Assembly (NCBI GenBank): GCA_964030475.1
Contig: CAXIPT010000009.1
Location: 3,648,223 to 3,712,222 of the forward strand
DNA length: 64,000 nucleotides
Source: Tethya wilhelma
Lineage: Eukaryota; Porifera; Demospongiae; Tethyida; Tethyidae
Reading direction: 5' to 3'
A program made the translations under genes and the position numbers. The number at the start of each line of letters is the position of its first letter. The first letter of the stretch is position 1. The notes beneath the pieces were generated by a model. It saw only the letters and a list, made by a program, of their open reading frames with translations. It had not been told where the DNA came from and did not search any database. Below, in pieces: positions 24,311 through 35,816 of this stretch.

Positions 24311-26297
24311 TATCATACGTACGGTAGTACGTATAGTAGGAATGGGCCGACTGTCCCATAGACACCATACAAAATGTTGGCCACAAAATCTAGCCAAACA
24401 AAATTAAACCTTCAAAGATGCTCAGAGGCTCTTACTGACAGATTACCAATTGCATGCAAGGCCTAAAACCAACAAAAACTTTCCTCAGCACAAGTAGTGA
24501 GCGCTAGTGGGAAGCCACCATAGTGCCATTTTTGTTCTGCTAACGTACTTACTTACTTACGTACGTACTTCCTAACTGACTTACTTAAAAAAGGATTTCC
24601 AGAGAACCAGAATGTGTTGAGCCAACTTTGACAGCACAAAGTAAGTTCTTTTCATGGGTAGTACATTCCTTTATACTCATTTCAATCTCAAATAGCCCTA
24701 AACAAAAACTAGAAAGCTTTGAAACTTAGTGTATAAATTCATGTACTACAATGCAGCCATCTTTATATGTAGAGTTCAAAGGTCATTATCCACGTGGTAT
24801 TATTATGCGCATGCGCATTAGCTTCTTAGCATAATGATCAATGCATTGTAGCTGCTAAAGTTTTTGTGGGGACTAACCAGTGACAGTCAGTCTCCACACT
24901 GTAGTGTTGAAAAAAGTGAATGAACAAGTAGTAAAAATTTCAAAAAAATAAGTAGTGTAGGAATGGGCAGTGCGGTAAAAAGCATTGGAACAAGGCATGT
25001 CTCAATTTCGGCACATGACTACTTCGTTTTTTATGCCCAACTCTTGGCCGCAGTCCAGTTTAAGTTACCTATCTTGTTATGGTTTACTCCACTGCTTAGC
25101 CAACTGATAACCAATGCAACAATACAATTAAGCTATGGTATACTATAGTAGTACAAATCTTTGCATTTATGACACTGAGGATCCATATTAGGGATCAAGA
25201 ACAAAAATGAAGTAGTCATGTGCCGAAATTGAGACATGCCTTGTTCCAATGCTTTTTACCGCACTGCCCATTCCTACACTACTTATTTTTTTGAAATTTT
25301 TACTACTTGTAGTATAGGAATGGGTCGACTGTCCCATAGACACAATACAAAATGTTAACTGGCCACCATAAAAATCTAGTCAAACAAAATTAAGCCTTCA
25401 AAGTTGCTCAGAGGCTCTCAATGATAGATTACCAACTGCATGCAAGGCCTAAAACTCACAAAAACTTTCCTCAGCACTATACAGTAGTGAGCGCTAGTGG
25501 GAAGCAGTGCCATTTTTGTTCTCCTAACTTATGTACTTACTTACTTCCTAACTGACTTACTTGAAAAGGATTTCCAGAGAACCAGAATGTGTTGAGCCAA
25601 CTTTGACAGCACAAAGTAAGTTTTTTTCGTGGGTACTGCATTCTTTGATACTCGCTTTCATCATGAATAGGCCTAAACAAAAACTAGAAAGCTTTGAAAC
25701 TTAGTGTATAAATTCATGTACTACAATGCAGCCATCTTTGTAGGTAGAGTTCAAAGGTCATTATCCACGTGGCATTATTATGCGCATGCGCACTAGCCTC
25801 TTGCATAATGAAGTGCATGTAGCTGCCACTCAAGCTTTTTGTAGGGACTAACCAGTCTCTGATAGTCTCCACACTGTAGTGTTGAAAAAAGTGAATGAAC
25901 AAGTAGTAAAAATTTCAAAAAAATAAGTAGTGTAGGAATGGGCAGTGCGGTAAAAAGTATTGGAACAAGGCAGGGTCTCAGTTTTGGCACATGCATGACT
26001 ACTTCATTTTTATGCCCAACTCTTGGCCAGCAGTCCAGTTTAAGCTATATACCTGTCTAGTATAGTTTACTCCATTTCAAGCGATTATTATAATTAATTA
26101 TAATTTATAGTGAACCAATTGCAATAATTATGATAAGCTATGGTACTATCAGTGTACAGATTATTGCAACACAACACTGAAAAATCCATATTAGGGATAA
26201 AAAATAAAAATGAAGTAGTCATGTGCCGAAACTGAGACCCTGCCTTGTTCCAATACTTTTTACCGCATGCACTGCCCATTCCATTCCCATTCCTAAG
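24311..26297. repeat. Composite array of MITEs C-B-C-B
   Basis: Family C (24311-24905), B (24923-25310), C (25312-25885) and B (25899-26297) follow each other in the same order. C carries CATAGACAC.ATACAAAATGTT, an (ACTT/ACGT)n tract, ATTTCCAGAGAACCAGAATG and GCGCATGCGCA. B carries the inverted GGAATGGGCAGTGC arms. Neither has coding capacity. The regular order suggests C-B is one unit that duplicated, or that B prefers C ends. Confidence 0.8.
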
Positions 26298-27093
26298 TAT
26301 TAGTTAATGCACTGTCGTGAGTATTCTACATAAATTATTATTGGGTGAGGGGAAGTTCAATCGAAAAGGTTATGTAACACGAGGCCAACAAGTATGTTTA
26401 AAGGTTTAGCTATCTTTCTCTGAAAATTTAAGCTTGAACATTGTGTATTGTGTTAATGGGACAGGCAGCCCATACCTACTCTACGTACTACCGTACATAT
26501 TATGATAAGGATTATACACATTACTAATGGTTAAGCATATCATTGTAGTACTAATTTCTCCAGCAGAGCTTACCATTGAGTGAGTCCGACTCCAGCTTAA
26601 CTCTTGAATGTGACACCAATATTGGTAGCTAGGGCATCTACCTCCTATATTACAATGTCATATGTACTGTAGACAATACAGCACTCAAAGTAGGTGTGAT
26701 AGCAACTTATACAGTGAGTCGAAGATGGCAATCACTGTAACATATAGAGGGGTTTCTCTCACCTACAAATGAACAGAGAGATGTTAACTTAATCACAATC
26801 ACCAATAGTTTGAAGTTTGGACTCAAGTCACAGTTCGATGCTGATTTATTTTCCGTAAAATTATTGTGAACGCGACCAATTTGACAAGACAGACAGACAG
26901 TCAAATGAACAGCTAGCCTTGTAGCCAGTTGGCCTACCCTTGTATATAGCTAGTTGCTGACAATTTAAAATTACTACATGTACCATAGATAATAGAGTAG
27001 AGTATATTATCTATGCATGTACACACACCATTCACAAATTATAACCATCTTGACGAATTTGAACTTTGGACTGTCCTTGGTGGTCCTACAGTT
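26298..27093. other. Intergenic DNA, one partial C end
   Basis: 26440-26515 resembles an inverted end of family C (GTGTTAATGGGACAGGCAGCCC, then ACGTACTACCGTAC). Nothing else recognised. Confidence 0.4.
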
Positions 27094-27655
27094 CTTTACA
27101 TAAAATTAGAGAAATTGCCATGATTAACTCATGGGGAGATTTTACGTGACCCATCTCATGGGTTAATCATGGGGAGATTTTACGTGACTTGTGCCCTGAT
27201 TCAATCATAGCAAGTTTTTACGTCACATGGAAAACATTGCCACAGTTATATGGTACAATATTAATATGGGAACATTTTATGTAAGTACTCTGACCTCACG
27301 AAAAAGCTCCCCATATTATATAGCTTTCTATACTCAAACATGTGGGAATGCTTTAGTTGAGAACTTTGACCTCACGTAAAATCTCCCCATTTAAATCATC
27401 ACTAGTTGGATGGTGGGATTTTCTTAGGCATGAATTTCAACTGTGCATAAAACGTCCCCAGTTATATCCTTTTGTCAACTAGAGGGGGTATTTTAACTGT
27501 GGATACATGAACACACTCAGTAGATCATAGCTATAGCTTGTACGTAGGTATTATATTACGGGACGATAAAATCTCCCCATGATTAACCCATGGGACGGGT
27601 CACATAAAATCTCCCCATGAGTTAATAATGGCAATTTCTCTAATTTTACGTAAAG
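27094..27655. repeat. Foldback element built of GGGGAGATTTTACGTGA modules
   Basis: The left arm 27094-27190 (AAAATTAGAGAAATTGCCAT...) is inverted at 27560-27655 (...ATGGCAATTTCTCTAATTTT). Copies of GGGGAGATTTTACGTGA and its complement recur inside, at least seven in all. No coding sequence. Confidence 0.75.
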
Positions 27656-28334
27656 ATCTATCTGACCGTCCTTGGTTGTTGTTTTCTCCGAGAGTCTTCC
27701 TGGAGGAGCTATAGATTCATTATACAGGAGGTGTCTAGCCATTGTGAAGTCCAGAAAGAGGAGAGGAAACACAAAAGGAGACTTGGTCTGGACGTGGAGG
27801 GAAAGATAGTGAGCTGAAGAAACAGGCAGAACTGATCATACGATCTGGTACTTGCAATTTCCCTTACGTATCTAGACTGCGCATGCGTGAAATGAGTGAA
27901 ATGGGCAGGGCTCAATATCATTCATAGCTCCAGCGTTTTATCAGACCAAGGGGAGGTTTGTTCAAAATTTAAATTTAGCTCTGGGCCCACTCAGTCATGA
28001 ACGAGACTGGAGGAGAACTAGTCCCTAGGTGACAGATAACCTCTACATAGTAACTACACCTGGGGTATACGGACAAAAAAATGGAAATGCTTTTTTATTC
28101 TCTTACATGATAATAAGTTATGATGAGGTTGGTTGGAAGGCTGGGCCATCCCCACCAACTCTAAAAAAACACCACAGACAAATGATAATGAACCATATAA
28201 TTAGATGTGCTTATGTGAATAATAATATGTGCATGTGCTCATTATGTAATACAGTTGTGCCCAGATGTATAATGATATAGTTGGGCTTCACTATTATGAA
28301 TGAATGACAATGAATTGGGAAGCTTCTCTGACTA

Positions 28335-28478
28335 GGTACATACCAGAGGAGGTACGACACAAGTTCACCTTTGCTGAGCTGGCAAGTCTGTTAATTACAT
28401 TCCAATCGTGTGACCACAATGCACCAGCTTGTCAGCTCAGCAAAGGCACACTCGTGTCGTACCTCCTCTGGGTACATG
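28335..28478. repeat. MITE with AGAGGAGGTACGAC arms
   Basis: The ~50-bp arms are near-perfect inverses: GTACATACCAGAGGAGGTAC at the left and GTACCTCCTCTGGGTACATG at the right, with a ~45-bp loop. A decayed relative is at 32008-32118. Confidence 0.8.
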
Positions 28479-28829
28479 CAAAGTAATACATAAATGTATG
28501 ATGCTTTCATTTAATCAACAATTTTACCACATAATAGTACTATTGTTGTTGCTGGTATAGTCCCAACCATTGTAAGTTAGATAAACAATGTACATGTATG
28601 CGTAACTAGTTGTGTTTACTTTGTTAACCACAATTAAGTGTGTACTATCTTAGTGGGCATACCATAGAGGGCACATTACAAATTCATCAAAATTTGGTGA
28701 GCGGCGCTACCTTTGGTGACCAGGTTGAGACTTGTGACGCCTTTATGTCCTCTTATGAGACAAAGAGGCCATACACATCATGATGAGGGATGATAAGCTT
28801 GGTTGAGAGCCTCAGCCACTCACACCAAC

Positions 28830-28836
28830 TATAAAA
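28830..28836 (+). promoter_or_regulatory. TATA box of the collagen-like gene
   Basis: TATAAAA lies 74 bp before the start codon at 28910, a normal distance for a short 5' leader. The block around it (CAGCCACTCACACCAAC before, ACACACAAACAGACAAAAAT after) recurs in altered form at ~28120-28180, 30170 and 31050, near the other copies of this gene family. Confidence 0.5.
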
Positions 28837-28909
28837 GGAACACACAAACAGACAAAAATTACTTCAAAGCTGATTTCATCACTCAACAATATTACGGAGC
28901 ACCATCACA

Positions 28910-29875
28910 ATGGAACTACTATGGGTAACATTACTGGCAGTCTTAACTGTTATACATGGTTAGAGGGTGATATTATTATACCAGTAGTATGACAATATTT
29001 ATCCCTCACCAATTGTTCAATACAGCTCAAAGTTTGTCCGGACCCCAAGGGCCACGAGGGTATCCTGGACCTCCTGGGACAACAGGTCTGACTGGAGCAC
29101 AAGGAATAGCAGGTCGTGACGGGAGAGATGGGCTGACAGGAAGAGATGGCAAAGATGGAGAGAAGGGAGACAAAGGAGACCCTGGAATGATGGGACCTCT
29201 TGGACCACAGGGAGATCAAGGTGAGTGTGTGATACAACACTCATAGGCTTCCTTCTCAGCAATTATAGTACCATTGCCTCAGGTGTCAGTTCAGGAGGTA
29301 CAGTCTACACAAGGTGGGGGAGGACAACATGTCCTACCACTCCAGGAACAGAACTAGTCTATGAGGGATTTGTGGCTTCATCACATAATGGTGATACAGG
29401 AGGAGGAGCTAACTACCTTTGTTTACCAGATGATCCACAACCTCTGGAAATTACACTTGGAGTACAAGGAGAAAGAGCTAAGCTGTATGGAGTGGAATAT
29501 GTGTTCCGACCTGGTGAAACAAATGTCCTTACGAATGTCCATACCCATGACTCTCCCTGTGTGGTCTGCTACACCTCTGACAGGGAAACAGCCCTAATGA
29601 TACCAGGTAAACACACCTGTCCCTCCTCATGGACTCTGGAGTATGCTGGCTATCTGGTGGCTGGACATTACAATCAAAATTCACGTGTCTTTGAATGTAT
29701 GGACAAAGATCCCGAGGGCATAAGAGGTACTGCTGGATGGAACAATCTCAATGGAAATCCAAGATATGGTGGATTCTTTTACTTTACTGAAGTAGCCAAG
29801 TGCCCTGATGGTGGCATTCCTTGTCCTCCATACTCCCAAGGAATGGAACTATCATGTGCTGTGTGCACCAGGTGA
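28910..29875 (+). CDS. Short-chain collagen C4-like secreted protein, 3 exons
   Basis: Predicted extracellular-matrix collagen of the sponge short-chain (spongin-related) type. Exons 28910-28958, 29026-29220 and 29283-29875, all phase-1 joins, give 278 aa. Exon 1 is a signal peptide ([17 protein letters not shown]). Exon 2 is an uninterrupted triple-helix segment of about 20 Gly-X-Y triplets (for example [19 protein letters not shown]), far shorter than fibrillar collagens. Exon 3 is a ~195-residue cysteine-rich C-terminal domain beginning [18 protein letters not shown], with [31 protein letters not shown] and a terminal ELSCAVCTR. From memory, that domain is typical of proteins named short-chain collagen C4-like in invertebrates; it probably drives trimerisation, which is inference. 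A TATA box precedes the start. Broken copies follow at 29910-30786 and 30815-31150. Confidence 0.85.
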
Positions 29876-29909
29876 AATGGAAATAAACTAAACTCGAACA
29901 CATTACACA

Positions 29910-30786
29910 TAAACTATGTAAGCATATATGTAGGTAGTAGTTTTTTTGTTAACCACAAAGATGTGTACTATGTCTTAATTAATTTTGGTGGCCATGGTAA
30001 AACAGTAGCTATTAATGAATTGTGTCACAATTCCATTTAAAATCAGTAAATGGAGCAACCTTGATCATTAAATTGAGTGAGACTTGTGACGCATGCATTT
30101 ATGTCCTCTTACAACACAAAGAGGATGCACAAATCATGATGCGGAGGGATGATAAGCTTGATTGAGAGGCTCAGCCACTCATACCGTTGTACATGGTTAG
30201 TAGGTGATACCAGTAGCATGAGACTATGTTTATCTCTCAGCAATTGTATTAAGGTCGGTTCACAATATTTCCTGTTGCGTCATTTAAAAAATTATTCATG
30301 CGCAGATACGCAGGAATGCACCGTATCAAACGTACATTTGGACAATTTGTCTAAATCTGCGTCAATGCGTTGCATTGCCAAATGTGAAGGTACTATTACG
30401 TGACGCAGCATAGATATTGTGAACCCGCCATGCAGCTCAAAGTTTTTGACTTCACAACCCTCCCTGTGCAGTCTGCTACACCTCTCAGAGGGAAACAGTA
30501 CTGATGTTACCAGCAAAACACACTTGTCCCTCCTCATGGACTCTGGAGTATGCTGGCTATCTGGTGGCAGAGAGAACTCTTAGCACACACAAAAGTCAAA
30601 CCGTTTTTGAATGTATGGACCAAAATCCAGATTGTATTGAAGGAAGTGCAGGGCGCAATAATCTCAATGGCAACCCAATATAGTGGATTTTTCTTCTTAA
30701 CAGAAGTTGCCACCTGTGCCTCTGGCATTCCTTGTCCAAATTACTCTGAAGGAATGGAGCTATCTTGCGCTGTGTGCACAAGGTAA
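29910..30786 (+). pseudogene. Decayed duplicate of the short-chain collagen gene
   Basis: 29910-30240 matches the 5' flank and first intron of the intact gene (TTTATGTCCTCTTACAACAC, GGGATGATAAGCTTGATTGA). The signal-peptide exon survives only as TTGTACATGG. The collagen exon is absent and a 177-bp MITE (30253-30429) sits in its place. 30430-30786 matches the C-terminal exon from its CVVCYTSDR region to the final ELSCAVCTR. Near 30678 the copy lacks two bases relative to the intact gene, which shifts the frame ahead of the terminal block. Confidence 0.8.
30253..30429. repeat. MITE with GGCGGGTTCACAATAT ends
   Basis: The left end GGTCGGTTCACAATATTTCC pairs with GATATTGTGAACCCGCC at the right. 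The following 12 bases (TGTTGCGTCATT and ACGTGACGCAGC) also pair. It lies where the pseudogene has lost its collagen exon. Confidence 0.75.
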
Positions 30787-30814
30787 AAAATGAACTAGTA
30801 TACGAGTCTAACAC

Positions 30815-31150
30815 TATGTTGTGTAAACAAAGTTGTTTTAACCATAAATATCAATGGTGTATATACCTTAACTACATAATTATGCCAGTATGATGATAGC
30901 TAGCTAGAGTAAATACACTCTTACAAAATAGAGGACAATCACAATTATCTTTCACAAAGTTGAGACTTGTGATGCCTTTCTATATTAATTTTTTATAAGA
31001 CAAAGATGCCACACACATTCTGATGAGCTTGGTTGAGACTTAATTGAGAGGCTTGTCAACTCACTACAAAAAAAAACAATACTACCATATATTTTATCGG
31101 ACTATAGTGGTTGGTGGTAGTCCTAGCCATGCTGTACCGTTAGTAGGTAT
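30815..31150 (+). pseudogene. Relic 5' flank of a third collagen-gene copy
   Basis: AGTTGAGACTTGTGATGCCT, AAGACAAAGATGCCACACAC and GAGCTTGGTTGAGAC follow the order of the intact gene's upstream region (28720-28830). No signal peptide, collagen or C-terminal exon remains. Confidence 0.55.
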
Positions 31151-31469
31151 ATATACTAACAGGAGGACTCTATGTTCAATTTCAACAATAATTATCGGAA
31201 CTCATGACATGTAGGACGGGTACAGTGGTATCACAGTTGAGACAAGATAGAAGAAGAGAAAACTGAAGTTCCACATAATTTATCTGTTATATATTTTGGT
31301 CAAGAATACATTAAGTCAAGTTTTCAGTTTGGCTTGCTAGAATAAGGATGATACAACAATAGCTGTATAGAAGGCTTACAGTAACACAGTGTAATGCATG
31401 TACAAAGAAATAGGCAGCTACAATCACTCTTGGATAGTATCTCTCAACTTTTGATGTACCTTGATACTG

Positions 31470-31685
31470 ATGTACAGTCGAACCTCCGAATAAAGGCCAC
31501 TTTGGGAGCAAGGCTTTTGGCCTTTATTCGGAGGTTGGCTTCTGGTGGGAGGTTCATCGTTATACACATAGGAATTGTGTTAAGGTTGATTTTAAATAAT
31601 TTATGGAATACATGTGCATCACAAGACCAAGGATTGACTAAGAAAATGCATGGTTCAGAGTGATTTGAGTAGATACAGAGAGCAT
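31470..31685. repeat. Repeat with CCTCCGAATAAAGGCC palindrome
   Basis: CAGTCGAACCTCCGAATAAAGGCC faces GGCCTTTATTCGGAGGTTGG (31478-31545). The following sequence to ~31680 is the inverse of 9880-10020. The CAGTCGAACCTC end resembles pogo/Tc-like termini, which is inference. Confidence 0.6.
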
Positions 31686-31689
31686 CACT

Positions 31690-33085
31690 TGCATATATAA
31701 CTAGCTAAATAGCATTTTTTTGAGACAAAATCATCGCTCTGCACTCATGAACACACGTACGCCGAAGCACACAGACTGCTTGTTTGGCTAGAGCTATGAC
31801 CTCCAAACTATTTTTTAAAGAAAAAATGGCCTAACTGATGCATGAACCAAGAGCTGGAGCAAATTAAGTAGCCACACCCATCAAGAATATAATTTTCCAT
31901 TTTTGCTGATTGCAACAAAACAAACATTCATAGCTAGCTGTATAGGAATGAAATCCTTTAACTTGAAGACCACAGCCACAAGCTGCCAATACCTATAGGC
32001 CAGTATAGAGGAGGTACGATGACCTTGAATATATATACTCATGCTGAGCTATAGCAATGCTTTTCAGTACTTTTGCCCATATAGTTATAGTCATGTGTCA
32101 TACCTCCTCTGTAGCTACTGTAGAGACAGTTGGCCTGTAACTCATACATATCCAGTGACCACCTTTACATAACTTAAGTTACTTAACCTACAATGACATA
32201 ATTTTTAAACAATAAACAAACTAACACTCACATACTTTATAATATCTTCAGCTTCATATTCCCAGGCTGATACAGCGTAATGTAGTATCTTTAACTTGAA
32301 TTGTGGGTGTTTCTTGTTGGTCTTTGCCCCCATATGCAGACCTGCAAGCTCACTTTTTAGGAGCAGCTCAGCTAGGGCCGGGACTACTTGAGCGGTTTAT
32401 GTCCAGACACATCAGCTGGGCTGGAGAAGGTGTCTACTATCAATTTTCGAATTGTCAGAGAAGTAGTTGTGTTCGAACAAAAGTGTAAGGCTGCATCCTT
32501 GAGGTTCTGAAGAAGACTTGACTTGACTTCGGACTTGAGCAGCTCTGTCAGCAATCATATCACTGAGGGCCCTTCGTCTACTGCGCATGCGCTAAATGAG
32601 GAAAAGGCGGGGTTTTATGGTTTTGCTATTTATCTATGCTTGAACAAAGCAAAGCTTCACTCTAAATGGCAGAGACAGTCTTGAATCCTACTGTAAACTA
32701 GTTCCTGAAAAGAACCGCTGGAAACTAGACAAGCAGATTGACTTTGAACACGATGGTGTCTCTACCTCAGCTGAGGCACTGGGACAGTGGGACTGAGTGG
32801 AGTGGATGTGTCAGCCATCAAAACCAAACACCCTGCATGCCCTGACAGCCTCAACTTACAAACGTAAGCGAAAATGCTGTGCCAATATTAGTTTATCATT
32901 CAAGATGATCAGTTGGCTGTTTGGCATGCATACTGACGAGCTCAGCCGGGCTCTTTACACATGTCAGAAGAGAGCAGAAAACGTCCAGGATCAGTTCTTC
33001 CCTCTCCTCCTTCCCCAAAGAGGATGGCGACTGGTGGAGGTAAGAGCCTGAAATAAATTATATAGAGAAAACATAAATTTCTATC
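31690..33085. other. Gene-poor stretch with one small MITE
   Basis: 32008-32118 has AGAGGAGGTACGATGAC facing GTCATGTGTCATACCTCCTCT and belongs with 28335-28478. 32797-33051 is open on the plus strand and ends before a GTAAGA donor-like site at 33039. It has no recognisable domain, so I do not call it a gene. The rest shows nothing I can name. Confidence 0.4.
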
Positions 33086-33086
33086 T

Positions 33087-33088
<2 letters not shown>

Positions 33089-33153
<65 letters not shown>

Positions 33154-33162
33154 NNNNNNNNN

Positions 33163-33211
<49 letters not shown>
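33089..33211. repeat. (CT)n microsatellite interrupted by an N gap
   Basis: Pure TC/CT dinucleotides on both sides of nine N (33154-33162). The true length is unknown. Confidence 0.95.
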
Positions 33212-33213
<2 letters not shown>

Positions 33214-33244
33214 ATAGCTGGGGGGTGGGGGTGGGGGGCACTAT

Positions 33245-33660
33245 CCTCGTACCCAGGCCCCTCCTATCACAAGGGGAGGCGACTCCCATATGCACTGTAC
33301 TTGCATCTGCGACCGCAGTCAAAGTGACGGTCAACGTGAGATTTTAGTGCTGGTCAACGGTCAAATCAAAACAGTCAAAATCGGTAAAGGTCGTCAGAAA
33401 TGACGTCATACAGCTCAGCTACAGTCAAGCTCGAATTATTGTGCTGGTCAAGGGTCAAACTGCAATTTTTGCATGGTCAAATTTTGACCCCGGTCGCAGA
33501 TGCAAGTACAGTTTATGGGAGTCGCCACCCCTTGCTATCAAAAAGAAGGGAGAGGGCCTGGTACATACTGTGCGTTAAAAAGTTATGAAGTTACTCACCT
33601 TTGACCTACGATCATAGTGCAGTAGTTAGCAGTTGTGACACGGAAACTGTTTACTTTAAT
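33245..33660. repeat. AGGC-family element with another MITE inserted
   Basis: The outer sequence (CCTCGTACCCAGGCCCCTCC... GAAGGGAGAGGGCCTGGTAC, then CACCTTTGACCTA and TTAGCAGTTGTGACACGGAA) matches 4548-4760. At 33270-33534 a second element (CAAGGGGAGGCGACTCCC to GGGAGTCGCCACCCCTTG) interrupts it, flanked by CTATCA on both sides. Relatives of the inner element lie at 53271-53578. Confidence 0.8.
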
Positions 33661-33984
33661 GAAGGCACCAATGGTGATTAAGCCTCAGCACATGCAACTA
33701 GCATGCACAACTATTTAAACATGTCAGTGTGCATGCCTAGTTATAATAACCTCTGTTTTGAAATTCACTTCGATGCTTGTAGTACTTGCAATGCTCAGTA
33801 GCTAGCTATCTATGCCAGTCAGGCATTGATACAAAACACATAACTAACCTACTACGATGGATACTTCTACACAAAGTATTATATCACAATATTTAACTTG
33901 CAATCATTGAGTTTCTATAGCTGTCCAGCAGCTAAGCAGCCGCAAACTCAAGTCCTTGTATAGGAGTCCATGATTCATGCTGTA

Positions 33985-34206
33985 CTGTTCAAGTTCTAGA
34001 TAATGCACACTATATGGGGCGTGATTGATGGGTGCAGTTTCATAGCTAAGCGCTCAGAGAAACAAAAACTACAGTGTTTTGCAAGATTAATTCTTTGAAG
34101 ATATAGTTTCGAATCATGAACACAAGTACCTTCCATTTGGACCACATGGAGCAGCCATGTATTCTTCAGATTATCTAGTAACAGACATGTACACATACAC
34201 ACACCG

Positions 34207-34248
<42 letters not shown>

Positions 34249-34290
34249 TACTATAACCCTCTGCACATGCTACTCACGCATCGAGGCTTA
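33985..34290 (-). repeat. Interspersed repeat family G, copy 4 (inverse), with (AC)n
   Basis: Inverse of 19730-20050: TCTAGATAATGCACAC, AGCGCTCAGAGAAACAAAAA, TTCGAATCATGAACACAAGT, then (AC)n at 34199-34243 and GACTACTATAACCCTCTGCA, ending CGAGGCTTAATGA. Confidence 0.75.
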
Positions 34291-34747
34291 ATGAGCATCT
34301 CTAGTAGCTAAAGTAAACCAGTATAGGCCAAATTATGCCCACATGGCACAATTGCATGCCTACAAGATGAATTGAGTGCATGCATGGTTTTCTAAAATAA
34401 GAGTTTGTACCGAAAATTAGCACGAAAATTTGGTGAATTTGACCTACCAAAGTTTGGAGGTGCATTTAAAACATGCCGGCTCTAATTACAAAGAATAAGC
34501 CTTGATGTTAGGTTTGAGGTTTGAGAATATGAACAGTAGAGAGCCTTTTGTGTCAAAACTACTAAAGCAGCTGTATATACCAGCACCTGTCATTTTTCTG
34601 CTCATGAATTGGTAAACGGGTTGTCACAGTTTGCCAAATTAAATTTCTTGCCGAAATTTGCCACTGTATGATATGTGCTACATGCATATTTTTTAAAGAT
34701 TTACTTTTCTTACCATCATATAATCTTGTTATTATGCTATTGTACAG

Positions 34748-34993
34748 ATGTTGGTGATGGGCAACAGAATCTTGTCTGGATAAAGTTTAATGATTCTTTG
34801 AGGAGTATAAAGGTGAATGTTGCAAAGAGTGCTGATATAGATGATGTAGTTATTGAAGCCCTGAAGAAGGCAAAAAGAGATAATTCTCCTGATATGGTAA
34901 CAGTGAAGTTTGAAGACATCGCTATACGACCAGATGCCCTAGTCAGTGACTTCCAGACTACAGCTGACACTCCGTTGCTGCTTACAATTGAAA
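34748..34993 (+). CDS. Crinkler-type N-terminal (ubiquitin-like header) exon
   Basis: An 82-residue exon between TTGTACAG and GTATGTG, entering and leaving in phase 1. The reading NLVWIKFNDSLRSIKV... AKSADIDDVVIEALKKAK... MVTVKFEDIAIRPDALVSDF... TPLLLTIE has the beta-grasp layout (beta-beta-alpha-beta-beta) of Crinkler header domains. By family knowledge the header precedes a P-loop NTPase and nuclease module, and just such a module lies 9-11 kb downstream (43823-46255). Direct splicing of this exon (leaves phase 1) to 43900 (enters phase 0) would break the frame. So either a linking exon is missed in the repeat-rich gap, or these are separate genes. The upstream first exon was not identified. 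Confidence 0.6.
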
Positions 34994-35689
34994 GTATGTG
35001 AATGAAGCTACTCTAAATTCTGTTTAGAACTAATTTTCCATGATTTGACCGCAGGGTTCTCCCTAATGCTTGTCAGAGCGGTGTCATACCACTCTGGCCA
35101 TGCTGAATTTACTTTGATGTGGTTAGTTTTTATTGAAAAAAGTGCATAAAAACTAAAAGAATGCTTTGATGTTTTCTCTGGCACCACTCTGATCAACCAT
35201 CCTAAGGAGAACCGTATACGTATGAAACGAGGAAAAAGTAAGCTATATAGTTTTTCTAGCCTAAGTTCAAGCCATACACGCTATGTTTGTCGATCTATTT
35301 TCGCTAGCTATTACAGTGCTTATTTCATACATTACACGCTTGAAAAAGCTTATTTTCGTTTACCATTGTCCAAAGATCGAGTCTTTGACAGAGAAAAGTA
35401 GCTAAACTGTACTCACAAACATTCAGCTGGCCTACCATGAGGCTAAAATTGACTCCACCCATTTGCTGTGTCAGCTAGCTGAGCCTAGCTTGAAGCTCAA
35501 GCACATTGTGTACACACTATAAGTAGCCATTTCTTTACTCTTTTCAAAGGTGTAAAGCAACTTTTTAGCAAGTTTTCATCGCGGTTTATTGCTGGTTAAA
35601 GGCGGTAATGACGGTAAACAGCAGAATATTGCTAGTGAAATACTGTGGTTTACCCACAAAATTCCGGGAGTTTACCGCGGATTTCTGCT

Positions 35690-35807
35690 CACATTTTCAC
35701 CCGGGATATCTTGACCACAATAAATGTCATACACTGGAGCCAGGCAGATCAGGATACTTCAGAGTTAGATAAACAATGTATAGCAATAAACATGGGCGGG
35801 ACGACTN
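35690..35807 (+). repeat. Copy of a segment also at 44479-44584, ending at an N
   Basis: ATATCTTGACCACAATAAAT through GGGCGGGACGACT is ~95% identical in both places. Here it ends at a single N (35807), followed by the right half of MITE B. It is either a dispersed repeat or a mis-joined contig. Confidence 0.7.
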
Positions 35808-35816
35808 AATTAGCAA

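Noticed and set aside
32797..33051. Open 84-codon frame before a donor-like GTAAGA
   Set aside because: No recognisable domain, no supporting neighbouring exon, and the flanking DNA is repeat-derived. Evidence is too weak to call a gene.
34737..34970. Antisense frame opposite the Crinkler header exon
   Set aside because: It is a shadow of the plus-strand exon, which has the splice sites and the domain pattern.
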